In this document: in pieces, positions 5,906-14,213 of the stretch | Position numbering within the stretch: position 1 is the stretch's first letter | How the letters are laid out: every line of letters starts with the position of its first letter | NCBI GenBank assembly: GCA_013821615.1 | Contig: JACDGQ010000007.1 | Coordinates: forward strand, 1-20,564 | Direction of reading: 5' to 3' | Length of the DNA stretch: 20,564 bases | DNA from: Planctomycetota bacterium | Lineage (GTDB): Bacteria; Planctomycetota; UBA11346 | Made by a program: the position numbers and the translations under genes | Notes under the pieces: model-generated | What the model was told of the DNA's origin: nothing | Database searches by the model: none | What the model saw: the letters and a program-made list of their open reading frames with translations, nothing else

Positions 5906-8578
5906 ATGACCACGCGCCGGACGCGCAGGCCGCCACCGGGCGAGGGCGCCGCCAGTGACCAGATGCGCATCGTCAATGCCGGCTGGGCCACGCCGTATCC
6001 GCGCGATGCGACCATGCCCGCGCGCTTCGCCGAGCAGGTCGCGGCCCGCCCCGATGCGATCGCCCTGAGCGACGGCGACCAGCAGATCACCTATCGCGCC
6101 CTTGCGGTCCAGGCCGCGCGCATCGCCAGCCGCCTGGGCGCGGTCGTGCGGACACCGGGCGCCCCGGTCGCCGTGGCGTTGCCGAAGGGCGTCGAACTGG
6201 TCGCCGCCCTGCTCGGCGTGCTGGGCGCCGGCGGCGCTTACCTGCCGATCGATCCCGACCTGCCGGTCGAACGCCAGCGCTTCCTGCTCGCCGACAGCGG
6301 TGCGGTCGCGGTGATCAGCGATGCGGCCACCAGTGCGCGCCTGCCCGACCACCACCTGCCGCTGATCCTGTGCGGCGATGACGTCCGTGCGGACGGCAGC
6401 GACCTCGCCTATCCACCGCCCGGCGCCACTCCGCCCAACGCCGGCTCGCCCGCGTACATCCTCTACACCAGCGGCTCGACCGGCGCGCCCAAGGGCGTGG
6501 TGGTGCCGCATCGCGCCGTGGTGCGCCTGACCGTGGACAACCACACCACCTGCGCCGGGGCCGGACGCACCCATGCCTTCTTCGCTCCGGTCGCGTTCGA
6601 CGCCTCGGCACTCGAACTGTGGGCGGCGCTGATGAATGGCGGCCGCCTGGTCTTGCCCGGCGCGGCCGCCGGCGATGTCCATGCCATGGCCGAACTGATC
6701 CTGGCCCAGGGCATCGACACGCTGGCGCTGTCGACCGGCGTCTTCCAGCAGCTTGCCGAGACCCGGCCCGAGGCCTTCGCGAAATTGGTCCAGGTGATCG
6801 TCGGCGGCGACGTGCTGTCGCCCGGCACCTGCCGCACGATCCTGACGCGCTTCCCGCAGCTGCGCCTGCTGAATGGCTACGGCCCGACCGAGAACGCCAC
6901 CACGTCGACCGCGCATCAGGTGACCCTGGCCGACTGCAACGGCCCCATCCCCATCGGCCGGCCCGCTCCGAACAGCACGGTCTACATCCTCGACGACCAG
7001 CTCCAACCCCGGCCCGCCGGTGCGATCGGCGAGATCGTCACTGGGGGCGACGGCGTGGCGCTCGGCTACCACCAGCGGCCCGAGCTGACCGCGGAGCGCT
7101 TCCTGCCCGATCCCTTCGTCGACGGCGGTCGCATGTACCGCACCGGCGATCTCGGCTGCTGGCACCCGGACGGCGTGATCATCTTCGCCGGCCGCCGCGA
7201 CGATCAGGTCAAGATCCGCGGCTACCGCATCGAATTGGGTGAGATCGAAGCAGCGCTGAGCCTGCATCCGGCGGTCGCCGAGGCGGCGGTGCTGGTGCGC
7301 GAGGACCGCTCCGGCAGCAAGCAGCTGGTCGCCTACGTCGCGCCGCGCGCCGCCACCACCACACCCGACCTGCGCGAGCATTTGCGCAGCGTGCTGCCGG
7401 TCTTCATGCAACCCGCCTGGTGCGCCTGGCTCGACCGCATGCCGCTGAACGCGAACGGCAAGATCGATCGCAAGGCGCTGCTCGCCCTGCAACTCACCAG
7501 AGCCCAACGCATCGAACCCTGGACCGCGACCCAAGTCCAGCTGCTGGCCATCTGCCGCACGCTCTTCCAGCAACCGGACATCGGCCTACGCGACGACTTC
7601 TTCGCCCTGGGTGGGACGTCGCTGCTCGCCGCCCGCCTGCTGGAACGCATCGCTAGCGAGATGGCCGTGACCCTGCCGCCCGGCGTGCTGGTCACCGCCA
7701 CCACCGTCGAACGCCTGGCCGAGGCCATCACCAAGCACACCCAGACGGAGGCCCGCTCAGGCGGGACGGCCGACGCCGACGCACCGATCGTGCTCAACCC
7801 CGATGCGCGCGGCACGCCACTGCTGCTGCTCCATGGCGATCTGCTTGGCGGTGGGGTCTACTGCCGGCGCCTGGCGTCGCTCATCCCCGATCATCCCGTC
7901 GTGGTGTTCGCTCCGCCACTCGGCGCAGGCACCGCGCTGACCGACTCGGTCGCCGCGCTCGCCGGTCGGATGCGCATGGCCTTGCCCGACCGCATGCGCC
8001 GCGGCCCGCTGGCGCTGCTCGGTTTCTGCATCCACGGACTGGTCGCCTGGGAGCTCGCCGGCCAGCTGCTGGCCGCTGGCGCGCAGATCAGCAGCGTGGT
8101 GCTGCTCGATGCCGAGACCAAGCCGCGACCCTACCGCTGGCTGCAGCTGCTCAGCCGCCTCGCCGGCCGCCACCGCCAACGGCTCCTGCTAGGCATCCAC
8201 CATAAGCTCTACCGCTTGACCCACCTCGGGAGCAACGCCACCCCCGAACTGTGGCGCTATCTCAAAGGCAAGCTCACCCGGGATCTGCTCGCCCCGCGCG
8301 CGCCCGCGGACACCAGCGCGAACGACAGCGACGTCGCCCCGGGGACCTTCGACAACCACTTGTGGGTGTGGGCCGGCAGCCGTCCTGGCTCCCTACCGGT
8401 GCGCACCCTGCTCATCACCTCGAACGGCACCGCCGCGAGCCGCGCATACCTGCAACGCTACTGGGCCGCGCGCTCAGCGCATTTCGCGAACGTGCACCTG
8501 GGCGGCGAGCACCTCGATCTGATTTCGCACCGGCTCACGGAGATCGGGCGGTTGGTGAAGGCGGAATTGCAGCCCTGA
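5906..8578 (+). CDS. Stand-alone NRPS, adenylation - carrier - thioesterase
   Basis: An 890-residue three-domain synthetase with no condensation domain. The adenylation domain (about 37-530) shows A3 YTSGSTGAPKG at 187-197, A4 FDAS at 231-234, A5 NGYGPTE at 323-329, A7 YRTGDLG at 411-417, A8 RGYRIELGEIEAAL at 438-451 and the A10 lysine K519 in NANGK. D232 matches the Asp that anchors an alpha-amino group, so the substrate is probably an alpha-amino acid. The carrier domain (about 540-612) carries the phosphopantetheine serine S572 in LGGTSL. The thioesterase (about 628-885) has C708 in GFCIHG where GxSxG is usual, with D735 and H869 as likely partners. The first 30 residues are low complexity, so translation could start at M20. 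A phosphopantetheinyl transferase must come from elsewhere. The product is unknown. Confidence 0.92.
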   Translation: MTTRRTRRPPPGEGAASDQMRIVNAGWATPYPRDATMPARFAEQVAARPDAIALSDGDQQITYRALAVQAARIASRLGAVVRTPGAPVAVALPKGVELVAALLGVLGAGGAYLPIDPDLPVERQRFLLADSGAVAVISDAATSARLPDHHLPLILCGDDVRADGSDLAYPPPGATPPNAGSPAYILYTSGSTGAPKGVVVPHRAVVRLTVDNHTTCAGAGRTHAFFAPVAFDASALELWAALMNGGRLVLPGAAAGDVHAMAELILAQGIDTLALSTGVFQQLAETRPEAFAKLVQVIVGGDVLSPGTCRTILTRFPQLRLLNGYGPTENATTSTAHQVTLADCNGPIPIGRPAPNSTVYILDDQLQPRPAGAIGEIVTGGDGVALGYHQRPELTAERFLPDPFVDGGRMYRTGDLGCWHPDGVIIFAGRRDDQVKIRGYRIELGEIEAALSLHPAVAEAAVLVREDRSGSKQLVAYVAPRAATTTPDLREHLRSVLPVFMQPAWCAWLDRMPLNANGKIDRKALLALQLTRAQRIEPWTATQVQLLAICRTLFQQPDIGLRDDFFALGGTSLLAARLLERIASEMAVTLPPGVLVTATTVERLAEAITKHTQTEARSGGTADADAPIVLNPDARGTPLLLLHGDLLGGGVYCRRLASLIPDHPVVVFAPPLGAGTALTDSVAALAGRMRMALPDRMRRGPLALLGFCIHGLVAWELAGQLLAAGAQISSVVLLDAETKPRPYRWLQLLSRLAGRHRQRLLLGIHHKLYRLTHLGSNATPELWRYLKGKLTRDLLAPRAPADTSANDSDVAPGTFDNHLWVWAGSRPGSLPVRTLLITSNGTAASRAYLQRYWAARSAHFANVHLGGEHLDLISHRLTEIGRLVKAELQP

Positions 8579-8775
8579 GACGGCTGGATGGCCACGCTGT
8601 CCTCGTCCTCAGTGCCGTACGAGGCGCCGAACCCGTTGACGCACAGTGATTCCAAAAATCAACGAAAGCACGGTCGTTTCTCGGCGACTACCAGACATCA
8701 ACGGACCTTCCGACCAGGGATGTCCCGAGCGCGTCCAGGCGTCGCCATCATCGCCGGCTCTCTCTGGCGCATGGT
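8579..8775. other. Convergent intergenic region after the NRPS gene
   Basis: The NRPS gene and the lipoprotein gene end facing each other here. A hairpin with arms CCTCGT at 8601-8606 and ACGAGG at 8619-8624 starts about 23 bp after the NRPS stop, but it has no T run, so it is at best a weak terminator. No gene is seen in this stretch. Confidence 0.3.
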
Positions 8776-9177
8776 CTACAGACGCCCCATCGGAAGAGAC
8801 GACTCGACGGTATTCCCACCAACCAGCACCAAGCGGAACATCAGGCTCGTACCGCCAGTCACCGGCAGGCTGGCAAGCCAGGTGCCATCGCCTTGCGTTG
8901 CGACAGGGCAAGCCACCGCAGTCTCCCAATCCGTGCCGCTGAGCACGACCAAACTGACGACGCTGGCCGCGTCGGGACTGCTGACCATCACCATGGTCGT
9001 ACTCTGGCGTTGCACACCCAGACGTACCTCTGGCATCACCAGAGCAACCGGGGCTTGCCCACTTCCTTGTCCACCAGGAGTCGCCGGATTGCCACCCCCA
9101 CCGCCACCACAGCCGGCGAACGAGCAGATCACTACCGAAACCAAGGTCGCCATGACCAGACGCTGAATGGATGGCAT
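8776..9177 (-). CDS. Small lipoprotein of unknown function
   Basis: A 133-residue protein with a clear lipoprotein signal: a basic N-terminus, a hydrophobic stretch (VMATLVSVVICS) and the lipobox FAGC with C23 as the lipidated residue. A run of six glycines and a Pro/Gly-rich linker follow, which would hold the domain away from the membrane. The remaining 90 residues are rich in Val, Ser, Thr and Gly, consistent with a small beta-sandwich, but no family is recognised. The start is supported by AAGGGA 7 nt upstream. It lies 15 bp after the large beta-helix protein on the same strand, so the two are probably co-expressed. A surface-anchored partner or carrier for that exported protein is a reasonable inference, with no direct evidence. 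Confidence 0.75.
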   Translation of the reverse strand: MPSIQRLVMATLVSVVICSFAGCGGGGGGNPATPGGQGSGQAPVALVMPEVRLGVQRQSTTMVMVSSPDAASVVSLVVLSGTDWETAVACPVATQGDGTWLASLPVTGGTSLMFRLVLVGGNTVESSLPMGRL

Positions 9178-9192
9178 GTTGCGGTCCCTTAT

Positions 9193-12100
9193 TTAGTTCG
9201 ACGCAGCGGCGGCGGAGATGACTTCGACGTTGGTGAACACCGCCGTGCACCTGGTGCCATGCTCATGGCTGGTGACGGCCAACCCGACGCGCGCCTGGCT
9301 GGACATGGCGATGGTCTCGCGACGGATCTCCGTCCACGTCGCTCCGTCCGGCGACACCGAGCCGATGCACGTCGTACCAATACGCTCCAGACGCACCCAG
9401 TAGGGCGCTGGCTTGCCAGGGCCACCCGTGTGCGTCGATGGGCCATCCGCCGTCAGGCGGCGCTGGAAGGCCGTGCCCTGCATGGACGTGACGCAGGTGT
9501 ACGCATGACGGGACCCGGTCGCCGTCGACTCACGCAGCATCACTCCCGCCTTGGCCCATGCATTGGTGTTCGTCTCACTCTCCACTCTCGCGGTGATGCT
9601 CACGTCGCCAGTGACGGGCATCGACACGAACTCGCATTCGTCCGCTGTTCCCCAAATGTCGGCGCCAGCACCCACCACCGTCCACGTACCACCGCTCACC
9701 GTCGTCAGGCCGGTCGCTCCCGGCGTGCTCACGTCCGCCGCTGTCCAACCAGCTGGAAGCTGGCCGACGAGTGCTGACGCGCCCGCTGGAACCAGCTGAC
9801 GGGCCTGCGAAGCGCTCTGCCATTCCAGCTTCGCACTGCCGTCCCAGCCACCGTCGTAGTATTCCATGACCAACTCCACCGACCTGCCGGCTGTCAACGT
9901 GATCGTCCCGCTGCTGGGGATCGCCGCTTGACTGACCCAGTGATCAATGACCAGGATGCCATCGATCCACAACCGCACGCCGTCATCGGTCGTGGCGGTG
10001 AAGGTGTAGCTCTCGCCATACGTCGGCGTGATCGTGCCGCGCCAGCGCGCCGAAAAATCGTTGTTGATGCCACTCAGCGGCGAGCCCAGGCCCCAGTCGA
10101 AATTGATGGCGGCGTCTTCCCGGACCACACCACTACCGCTCAGGTCGAAGCTGTTGTAGTAAGTGCCCGTGAAGGTCGCACCGGCGGCCGCCGATGACGT
10201 CGTCACCTGCAGCGCGGTGCTCATCGAACTCCAGTTGCCAGCGGCGTCGCGGGCCCGAACCGCCACGGCATAGGTTGTCGCCCGTGACAGGCCGGTGACC
10301 CGTAGCGAGGTCGTCGCCGTGGTGCCAGCCGAGGCCCCGTCCACGAAGACCTCATAGCCCGTCACGCTGACGTTGTCGTTCGCTGCATTCCACGCGCAGG
10401 TGAATGCCGTTGCCGTGACATCCGCTGCGTTGAGGCCAGTGGGCGAACCAGGAGGCTGCGTATCGGCCGACCCGCCATGGATGATGGTGACCACGGCGTG
10501 GTAGTTGGCGTCCATCATGTAATTGTTGTTCTGGACCAGGCTGACGAGCACGGTTCTGTACTCCGTCCCACCGCCACCAGGCTTCGGAACAATCACGATC
10601 GGCGCGGCCGATGCGCCAGCCGGTATGGTGACGAAGGTCGCGATGGCGTTGTAGTCTGCGCCGTTGCCGGCCGTGCCACGGACCGCCACCTGGACGGTCA
10701 GGGCGGACCCCGTGCTGCCCGTGCGCGTCACCGTGAAGGCCCCCGGATTGCTGCCGCCATCGTCAGCGATCAGGTCGCTGGCATTGATGTTCACCTTCGC
10801 AACGGCCGTGCTCGGGAATGAGAGGTTGCTGACCTGGTTCCCGACTGAGAATCGACCGTCTGACGGGTTATTCACCTTCGCTCCATCCACGAAATAGTTC
10901 GCGAACGAGATGTCGCTTATGGTATTTCCGGAATTGTTGGCGGGATACCAGCCACTGTTGAAGGAGTTGGCCCCGTTTGGCCACGGGCTGCTTCCAACCG
11001 CTCCAAAGGATTCCTGCTGGATCTCATTGAAACGGATATTGCTGATCTTGCCGTTGCCGTTGTCTCCGCCCCCGAAGCTCCAGTAGTTCACTCCCGCGAA
11101 CAGGCTGTTCGGCGGATTTTCCACGCGGATGTTGTTGAATTGGCAATTTGCGACGCCACCTGCTCCTTGCGCCCAGATCTCGAACGTGTTCCCGGTGGTG
11201 TTGCCGATGATCCGGTATCCATCTGCGTGATCGAGATTCTCAGCATTCCAATTCGAGGTGACGCCGCTGGAGGTATAAAATCCCAGCAGGAACATCCTGC
11301 CGCCACCAACCTGGTTGAAGACCACCGTGTTGTTGATATGCGTGTTGCAATCGGTGTCGCCACTTCCCAGGGTGTGGAGCGCAAACGGATCGTCGTTGTT
11401 CATGATCACGCAGTCGTCCACCGTGATGCCTGTACCCGTCGTGCCGATCCCGTCGGTGTTCACGTTGTCCATGTTCCCGATCCACTTCACATTCCTGAAG
11501 GTCAGGTTGTTGCCATAGGTCATGATGTTCCACGCCGTCGGATTCCGCAGGATGACCCCCGCCAGCGTCCAGTTGTTCGCGTGGTTCTCGATCAGGTTGT
11601 ACATCCGTCCCGCAGCGCGATTCACATCGCCACGTCCATCAAGAACGCCACGTCCCTTGATGGTGACGTTGGGGGCGTTGATCGAGAACATCGTGCCCGC
11701 GCTCGCGTCGGCACTCGACTGGATGACCGCTCCGGCCGAGAGGTAGATGGTCGAGTCGGCTTTGCAGTTCAGGCCGTTCGCGGTGTATCTTCCCGCCGGG
11801 AAGTACAGCGTCCCGTTCGTCGGAATGGCATTGATGGCATTCTGGATCTGCGCCGAGTTGTTGGAACCTCCGCTGCTGTCAACGCCGTAGTCCATCACGT
11901 TGATGACGCCGCTGCCGCCAAGGCGTGCCGCATCGTCCTCAATCGCATCGGCGAAGATGCCGAGCGATTCAGTCGAGGAATTCACGTGATGCAGGATCAG
12001 GTGCCGCGGCTTGTTGAGCGTGAACGTGATGACCTGACCCGAGGCGGCCGAGGCGATGCCATAGCTCTTGGGCGTGAGCGTGTAGCTGCTCACTGGTTCA

Positions 12101-12360
12101 TTCACCGTGATCCTGACGTGAACCTCGCCAGCGAAGGAGAAATGCACGTAGCTCGGCACCGCGCCGCCCTGGATCTTGATCACGGGAACCGGGGTGCCGT
12201 TCACCGTGACGGCGTATCGACTGCTCAGATTCGCTCCCGCCTCGTTCGGATCCAATGCGACCCAACCTGGATCCGCAGCAGCAAGGGCCGGTCCAAAGGA
12301 AAGCGCCAGAAGGAAACCGAGCAGTGTCCGTACGAAGCGTGTGGAGTGGTGGTCAGCCAT
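9193..12360 (-). CDS. Secreted right-handed beta-helix protein (GH28/GH49-like) with Calx-beta, Fn3, PA14 and LamG-like modules
   Basis: The chosen ATG at 12360 gives a normal 27-residue Sec signal ending in PALA. An upstream ATG at 12411 would add 17 residues. With numbering from 12411, the order is: a small N-terminal beta domain (45-155); a beta-helix (160-525) with DYGVDSSG, FPAGRY and many coils; Calx-beta (530-637); fibronectin type III (645-730, starting TQPPGSPTGL); PA14 (737-870, with TTDDGVRLWIDG); and a concanavalin-like DUF1349/LamG-type domain (877-1070). The helix carries NTDG at 308-311 and NNDDPF at 328-333, resembling catalytic Asp motifs of GH28 polygalacturonases. A polysaccharide hydrolase or lyase acting outside the cytoplasm is likely, but the substrate is not readable. 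It follows the sigma/FecR pair on the same strand and precedes a lipoprotein gene. Confidence 0.87.
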   Translation of the reverse strand: MADHHSTRFVRTLLGFLLALSFGPALAAADPGWVALDPNEAGANLSSRYAVTVNGTPVPVIKIQGGAVPSYVHFSFAGEVHVRITVNEPVSSYTLTPKSYGIASAASGQVITFTLNKPRHLILHHVNSSTESLGIFADAIEDDAARLGGSGVINVMDYGVDSSGGSNNSAQIQNAINAIPTNGTLYFPAGRYTANGLNCKADSTIYLSAGAVIQSSADASAGTMFSINAPNVTIKGRGVLDGRGDVNRAAGRMYNLIENHANNWTLAGVILRNPTAWNIMTYGNNLTFRNVKWIGNMDNVNTDGIGTTGTGITVDDCVIMNNDDPFALHTLGSGDTDCNTHINNTVVFNQVGGGRMFLLGFYTSSGVTSNWNAENLDHADGYRIIGNTTGNTFEIWAQGAGGVANCQFNNIRVENPPNSLFAGVNYWSFGGGDNGNGKISNIRFNEIQQESFGAVGSSPWPNGANSFNSGWYPANNSGNTISDISFANYFVDGAKVNNPSDGRFSVGNQVSNLSFPSTAVAKVNINASDLIADDGGSNPGAFTVTRTGSTGSALTVQVAVRGTAGNGADYNAIATFVTIPAGASAAPIVIVPKPGGGGTEYRTVLVSLVQNNNYMMDANYHAVVTIIHGGSADTQPPGSPTGLNAADVTATAFTCAWNAANDNVSVTGYEVFVDGASAGTTATTSLRVTGLSRATTYAVAVRARDAAGNWSSMSTALQVTTSSAAAGATFTGTYYNSFDLSGSGVVREDAAINFDWGLGSPLSGINNDFSARWRGTITPTYGESYTFTATTDDGVRLWIDGILVIDHWVSQAAIPSSGTITLTAGRSVELVMEYYDGGWDGSAKLEWQSASQARQLVPAGASALVGQLPAGWTAADVSTPGATGLTTVSGGTWTVVGAGADIWGTADECEFVSMPVTGDVSITARVESETNTNAWAKAGVMLRESTATGSRHAYTCVTSMQGTAFQRRLTADGPSTHTGGPGKPAPYWVRLERIGTTCIGSVSPDGATWTEIRRETIAMSSQARVGLAVTSHEHGTRCTAVFTNVEVISAAAASN

Positions 12361-12424
12361 GAGGATGCTCTTGCTGCCGCAGGCACGGAAATGGTTTCTC
12401 ATGCCTGCCATAGCCTGGAAGCGC

Positions 12425-13693
12425 TTAGCGTGACAGTGGGACTTCCTTCAGGAAGGTCATGCGAGTGACGACAAACCGGGCAGCCGGGTCGTCGACCAGC
12501 AGAATGACCTTGGACCAACCGCTATCGGTGCTGACCGCCCGCCCGGACTCATCGCGGAGGGTGGCGAGGTCAATGCTGATCCGGTGCAGTTGCCCATCCG
12601 CGAGAATGTCGACGGGCGTCACCAGCGACTGGTTTGCCCGCTGATTCCGCGTCCACAAATGCAATGCAGAGGGTCGATCGAGGCTGATCTCAGCGATCAG
12701 CCGTCCGCGCGCGATGAACGGCATGACTTCGTCCTCATGGTTGTGGCCTATGGCGATTTCGCGGAAGGCGCTGCCATCCTCCTTGGGCATGTCGCCGGGC
12801 AGGATCGCCGGCTGTCCGTGCCAGGTGCCACAGGTGCCCCACAGCAGCAACTGAGGAAGATCCGGATCCGTCGGCAGGAAACGACGCACGACGCTCCAGG
12901 CATGGCTGTCCGTGGCGAACAACACGCGCATGCCTTGCGTCAGGTCGAGTCGACCAACGGCGGCAGTGGTCACGACGCGTCCTGACGCAACGGAAACCGT
13001 GGTCCCATCATCCGCCACCTCCACCGTGAACCGGGTGCCCTTGACCGCGATCTGCGCCTGGGGCGACGTGACGGTGAAATCCCGACCGGGAGGACGGGGT
13101 TCGACCGCGCAATCGAGCGATCCGCGCAGCAGTTCGAGCATACCGGTCGACGCAATTCGGATCCGGCTGGCCGTCCCACACCTGGCCGTTGAGCCATCCG
13201 ACCACAGCACTCGGACTTCTGTCGCGCAGACGAGATCACCTCCCACCGGCAAGCGATCACCGATAGCAAGACCGGCAATGCTGCCGGCATCGAGTCGTGG
13301 CCGTGGGTCGAGCGGGCTCATCAACCACAACGTGCCGATGCCGACGACCAGCATGGCAGCCATCACCAACGCCCCCGCGAAGGCGTACCTCTGGCGCATT
13401 GACCGCTTTGAAACGGCAGCCCTGGCCCGGTTTGCACGGATGAAATTTGCCCTGCGCACTGGCGTTGCCGAGGAAGATGAAATGGCAGCCTTGGCCCGGT
13501 TATCACGCATGAGGGTCTGACGGATCGCATCCGCCAACCGTGATTCCGCCTCGACATCGCCGTGCAGAGCGTGGAGCGCGGCATCGAGGGCGACCTGGTC
13601 GAGCAGATCAGCGGGAGCCTTGGCGCCAGCTGGAGTCCCAGCCGGAGCCCCGCCAGCCTCGACCCATTGCTCCCCGTTGTCGAAGTCAGTCAT
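12425..13693 (-). CDS. FecR-domain transmembrane anti-sigma/sensor protein
   Basis: A 422-residue protein. The start at 13693 is set by GGAGG 6 nt upstream, and it overlaps the end of the sigma factor gene by 8 bp, a coupling typical of sigma/anti-sigma pairs. The N-terminal 100 residues are cytoplasmic, with an Ala-rich acidic part and then a very basic repeat-bearing stretch (60-100). One membrane helix spans about 103-125. The periplasmic FecR domain follows (about 135-260), with its typical core FTVTSPQAQIAVKGTRF at 206-222 and SGRV at 237-240. The C-terminal 160 residues are an extra beta-rich domain of unknown fold, possibly ligand binding. It probably holds or releases the adjacent ECF sigma factor in response to an envelope signal. 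A frame continues upstream to 13978 but lies inside the sigma gene and is not used. Confidence 0.88.
   Translation of the reverse strand: MTDFDNGEQWVEAGGAPAGTPAGAKAPADLLDQVALDAALHALHGDVEAESRLADAIRQTLMRDNRAKAAISSSSATPVRRANFIRANRARAAVSKRSMRQRYAFAGALVMAAMLVVGIGTLWLMSPLDPRPRLDAGSIAGLAIGDRLPVGGDLVCATEVRVLWSDGSTARCGTASRIRIASTGMLELLRGSLDCAVEPRPPGRDFTVTSPQAQIAVKGTRFTVEVADDGTTVSVASGRVVTTAAVGRLDLTQGMRVLFATDSHAWSVVRRFLPTDPDLPQLLLWGTCGTWHGQPAILPGDMPKEDGSAFREIAIGHNHEDEVMPFIARGRLIAEISLDRPSALHLWTRNQRANQSLVTPVDILADGQLHRISIDLATLRDESGRAVSTDSGWSKVILLVDDPAARFVVTRMTFLKEVPLSR
13410..13512 (-). repeat. Imperfect direct repeat inside the FecR gene
   Basis: Two 34-bp copies lie at 13410-13443 and 13479-13512, matching at 29 of 34 positions and spaced exactly 69 bp (23 codons) apart. 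In the protein they give MRDNRAKAAIS and IRANRARAAVS, just before the membrane helix. The in-frame spacing points to a tandem duplication that then diverged. Confidence 0.7.
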
Positions 13694-14213
13694 GGCCATC
13701 CTCCATGCAGCTCCGCAAGCGCGAGCGCAAACGGTAGAGGTTGGTACGGATCCATTCGGCAGTACGGCCGAGTCGTTCCGCCATCGACTCGGACGACAGG
13801 CCTTCGTGATAGCGCTGCTCGACCAAGCTACGGAGGTGTCCGGGTAGCGCTTCAAGACACCGCTGGAGTCGTGAAATCTCATCGCTGAAATTCGCTGGCG
13901 AGGCTGTTTCGCGCAGCATCTCCACGGCATAGCGTGATAGCTGCACCTGCTGCCGCGCAAAACGCTGGGTTTCAGCACGAAGCAGATGCCAGGCGATGCG
14001 ACTCAACCACGCGCCGAGATCGGCGCCATCAAAGGTCTCCAGCGTCCTATAGGCATGGACTACCGCATCATGAGCGACCTCATCGACCAGATGTCGTGCC
14101 GGGGCCCGCAATGCGATGGAAGCTCGCAGCCGTCTGAGGTGCGGCTGGACCAGATCGGCAAATGCTTGGCCATCACCGGTGCGGGCCAGCTCAAGCAGGT
14201 GTGCGTTTTCCAT
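13686..14213 (-). CDS. ECF-type RNA polymerase sigma factor (sigma-70 family)
   Basis: A 175-residue protein with the two-domain ECF layout. Region 2 covers about residues 10-85, with DEVAHDAVVHAYRTLETFDG at its core and AWLSRIAWHLLR for promoter melting. Region 4 covers about 115-170 (LEALPGHLRSLVEQRYHEGLS, then the helix-turn-helix SMAERLGRTAEWIRTNLYR). It would direct RNA polymerase to a small regulon, probably including its own operon. The start at 14213 gives the normal ECF N-terminus (MENAHLLELARTGDGQAF). The frame extends upstream to 14342, but those residues lack sigma-like character. No strong Shine-Dalgarno is visible. The next gene, FecR, overlaps by 8 bp. It resembles the sigma factors common in Planctomycetota and Verrucomicrobiota. 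Confidence 0.9.
   Translation of the reverse strand: MENAHLLELARTGDGQAFADLVQPHLRRLRASIALRAPARHLVDEVAHDAVVHAYRTLETFDGADLGAWLSRIAWHLLRAETQRFARQQVQLSRYAVEMLRETASPANFSDEISRLQRCLEALPGHLRSLVEQRYHEGLSSESMAERLGRTAEWIRTNLYRLRSRLRSCMEDGHD

Noticed and set aside
5726..7573. Long open frame on the minus strand opposite the deacylase and NRPS genes
   Set aside because: It is antisense to two clear genes, its translation is Gly/Arg/Ala-rich without any domain, and it is explained by GC-rich codon use.
9193..12360. Phage tail spike
   Set aside because: Beta-helix proteins occur in tail spikes, but a Sec signal, Fn3, PA14 and Calx-beta modules and no phage neighbours point to an exported bacterial protein.
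11140..12468. Plus-strand frame opposite the beta-helix gene
   Set aside because: No domain and no ribosome binding site; the minus-strand gene has signal peptide and several domains.
13694..13978. Longer N-terminus of the FecR protein
   Set aside because: The extra residues are Cys/Arg/Ser-rich and lie inside the sigma factor gene; a strong ribosome binding site marks the start at 13693.
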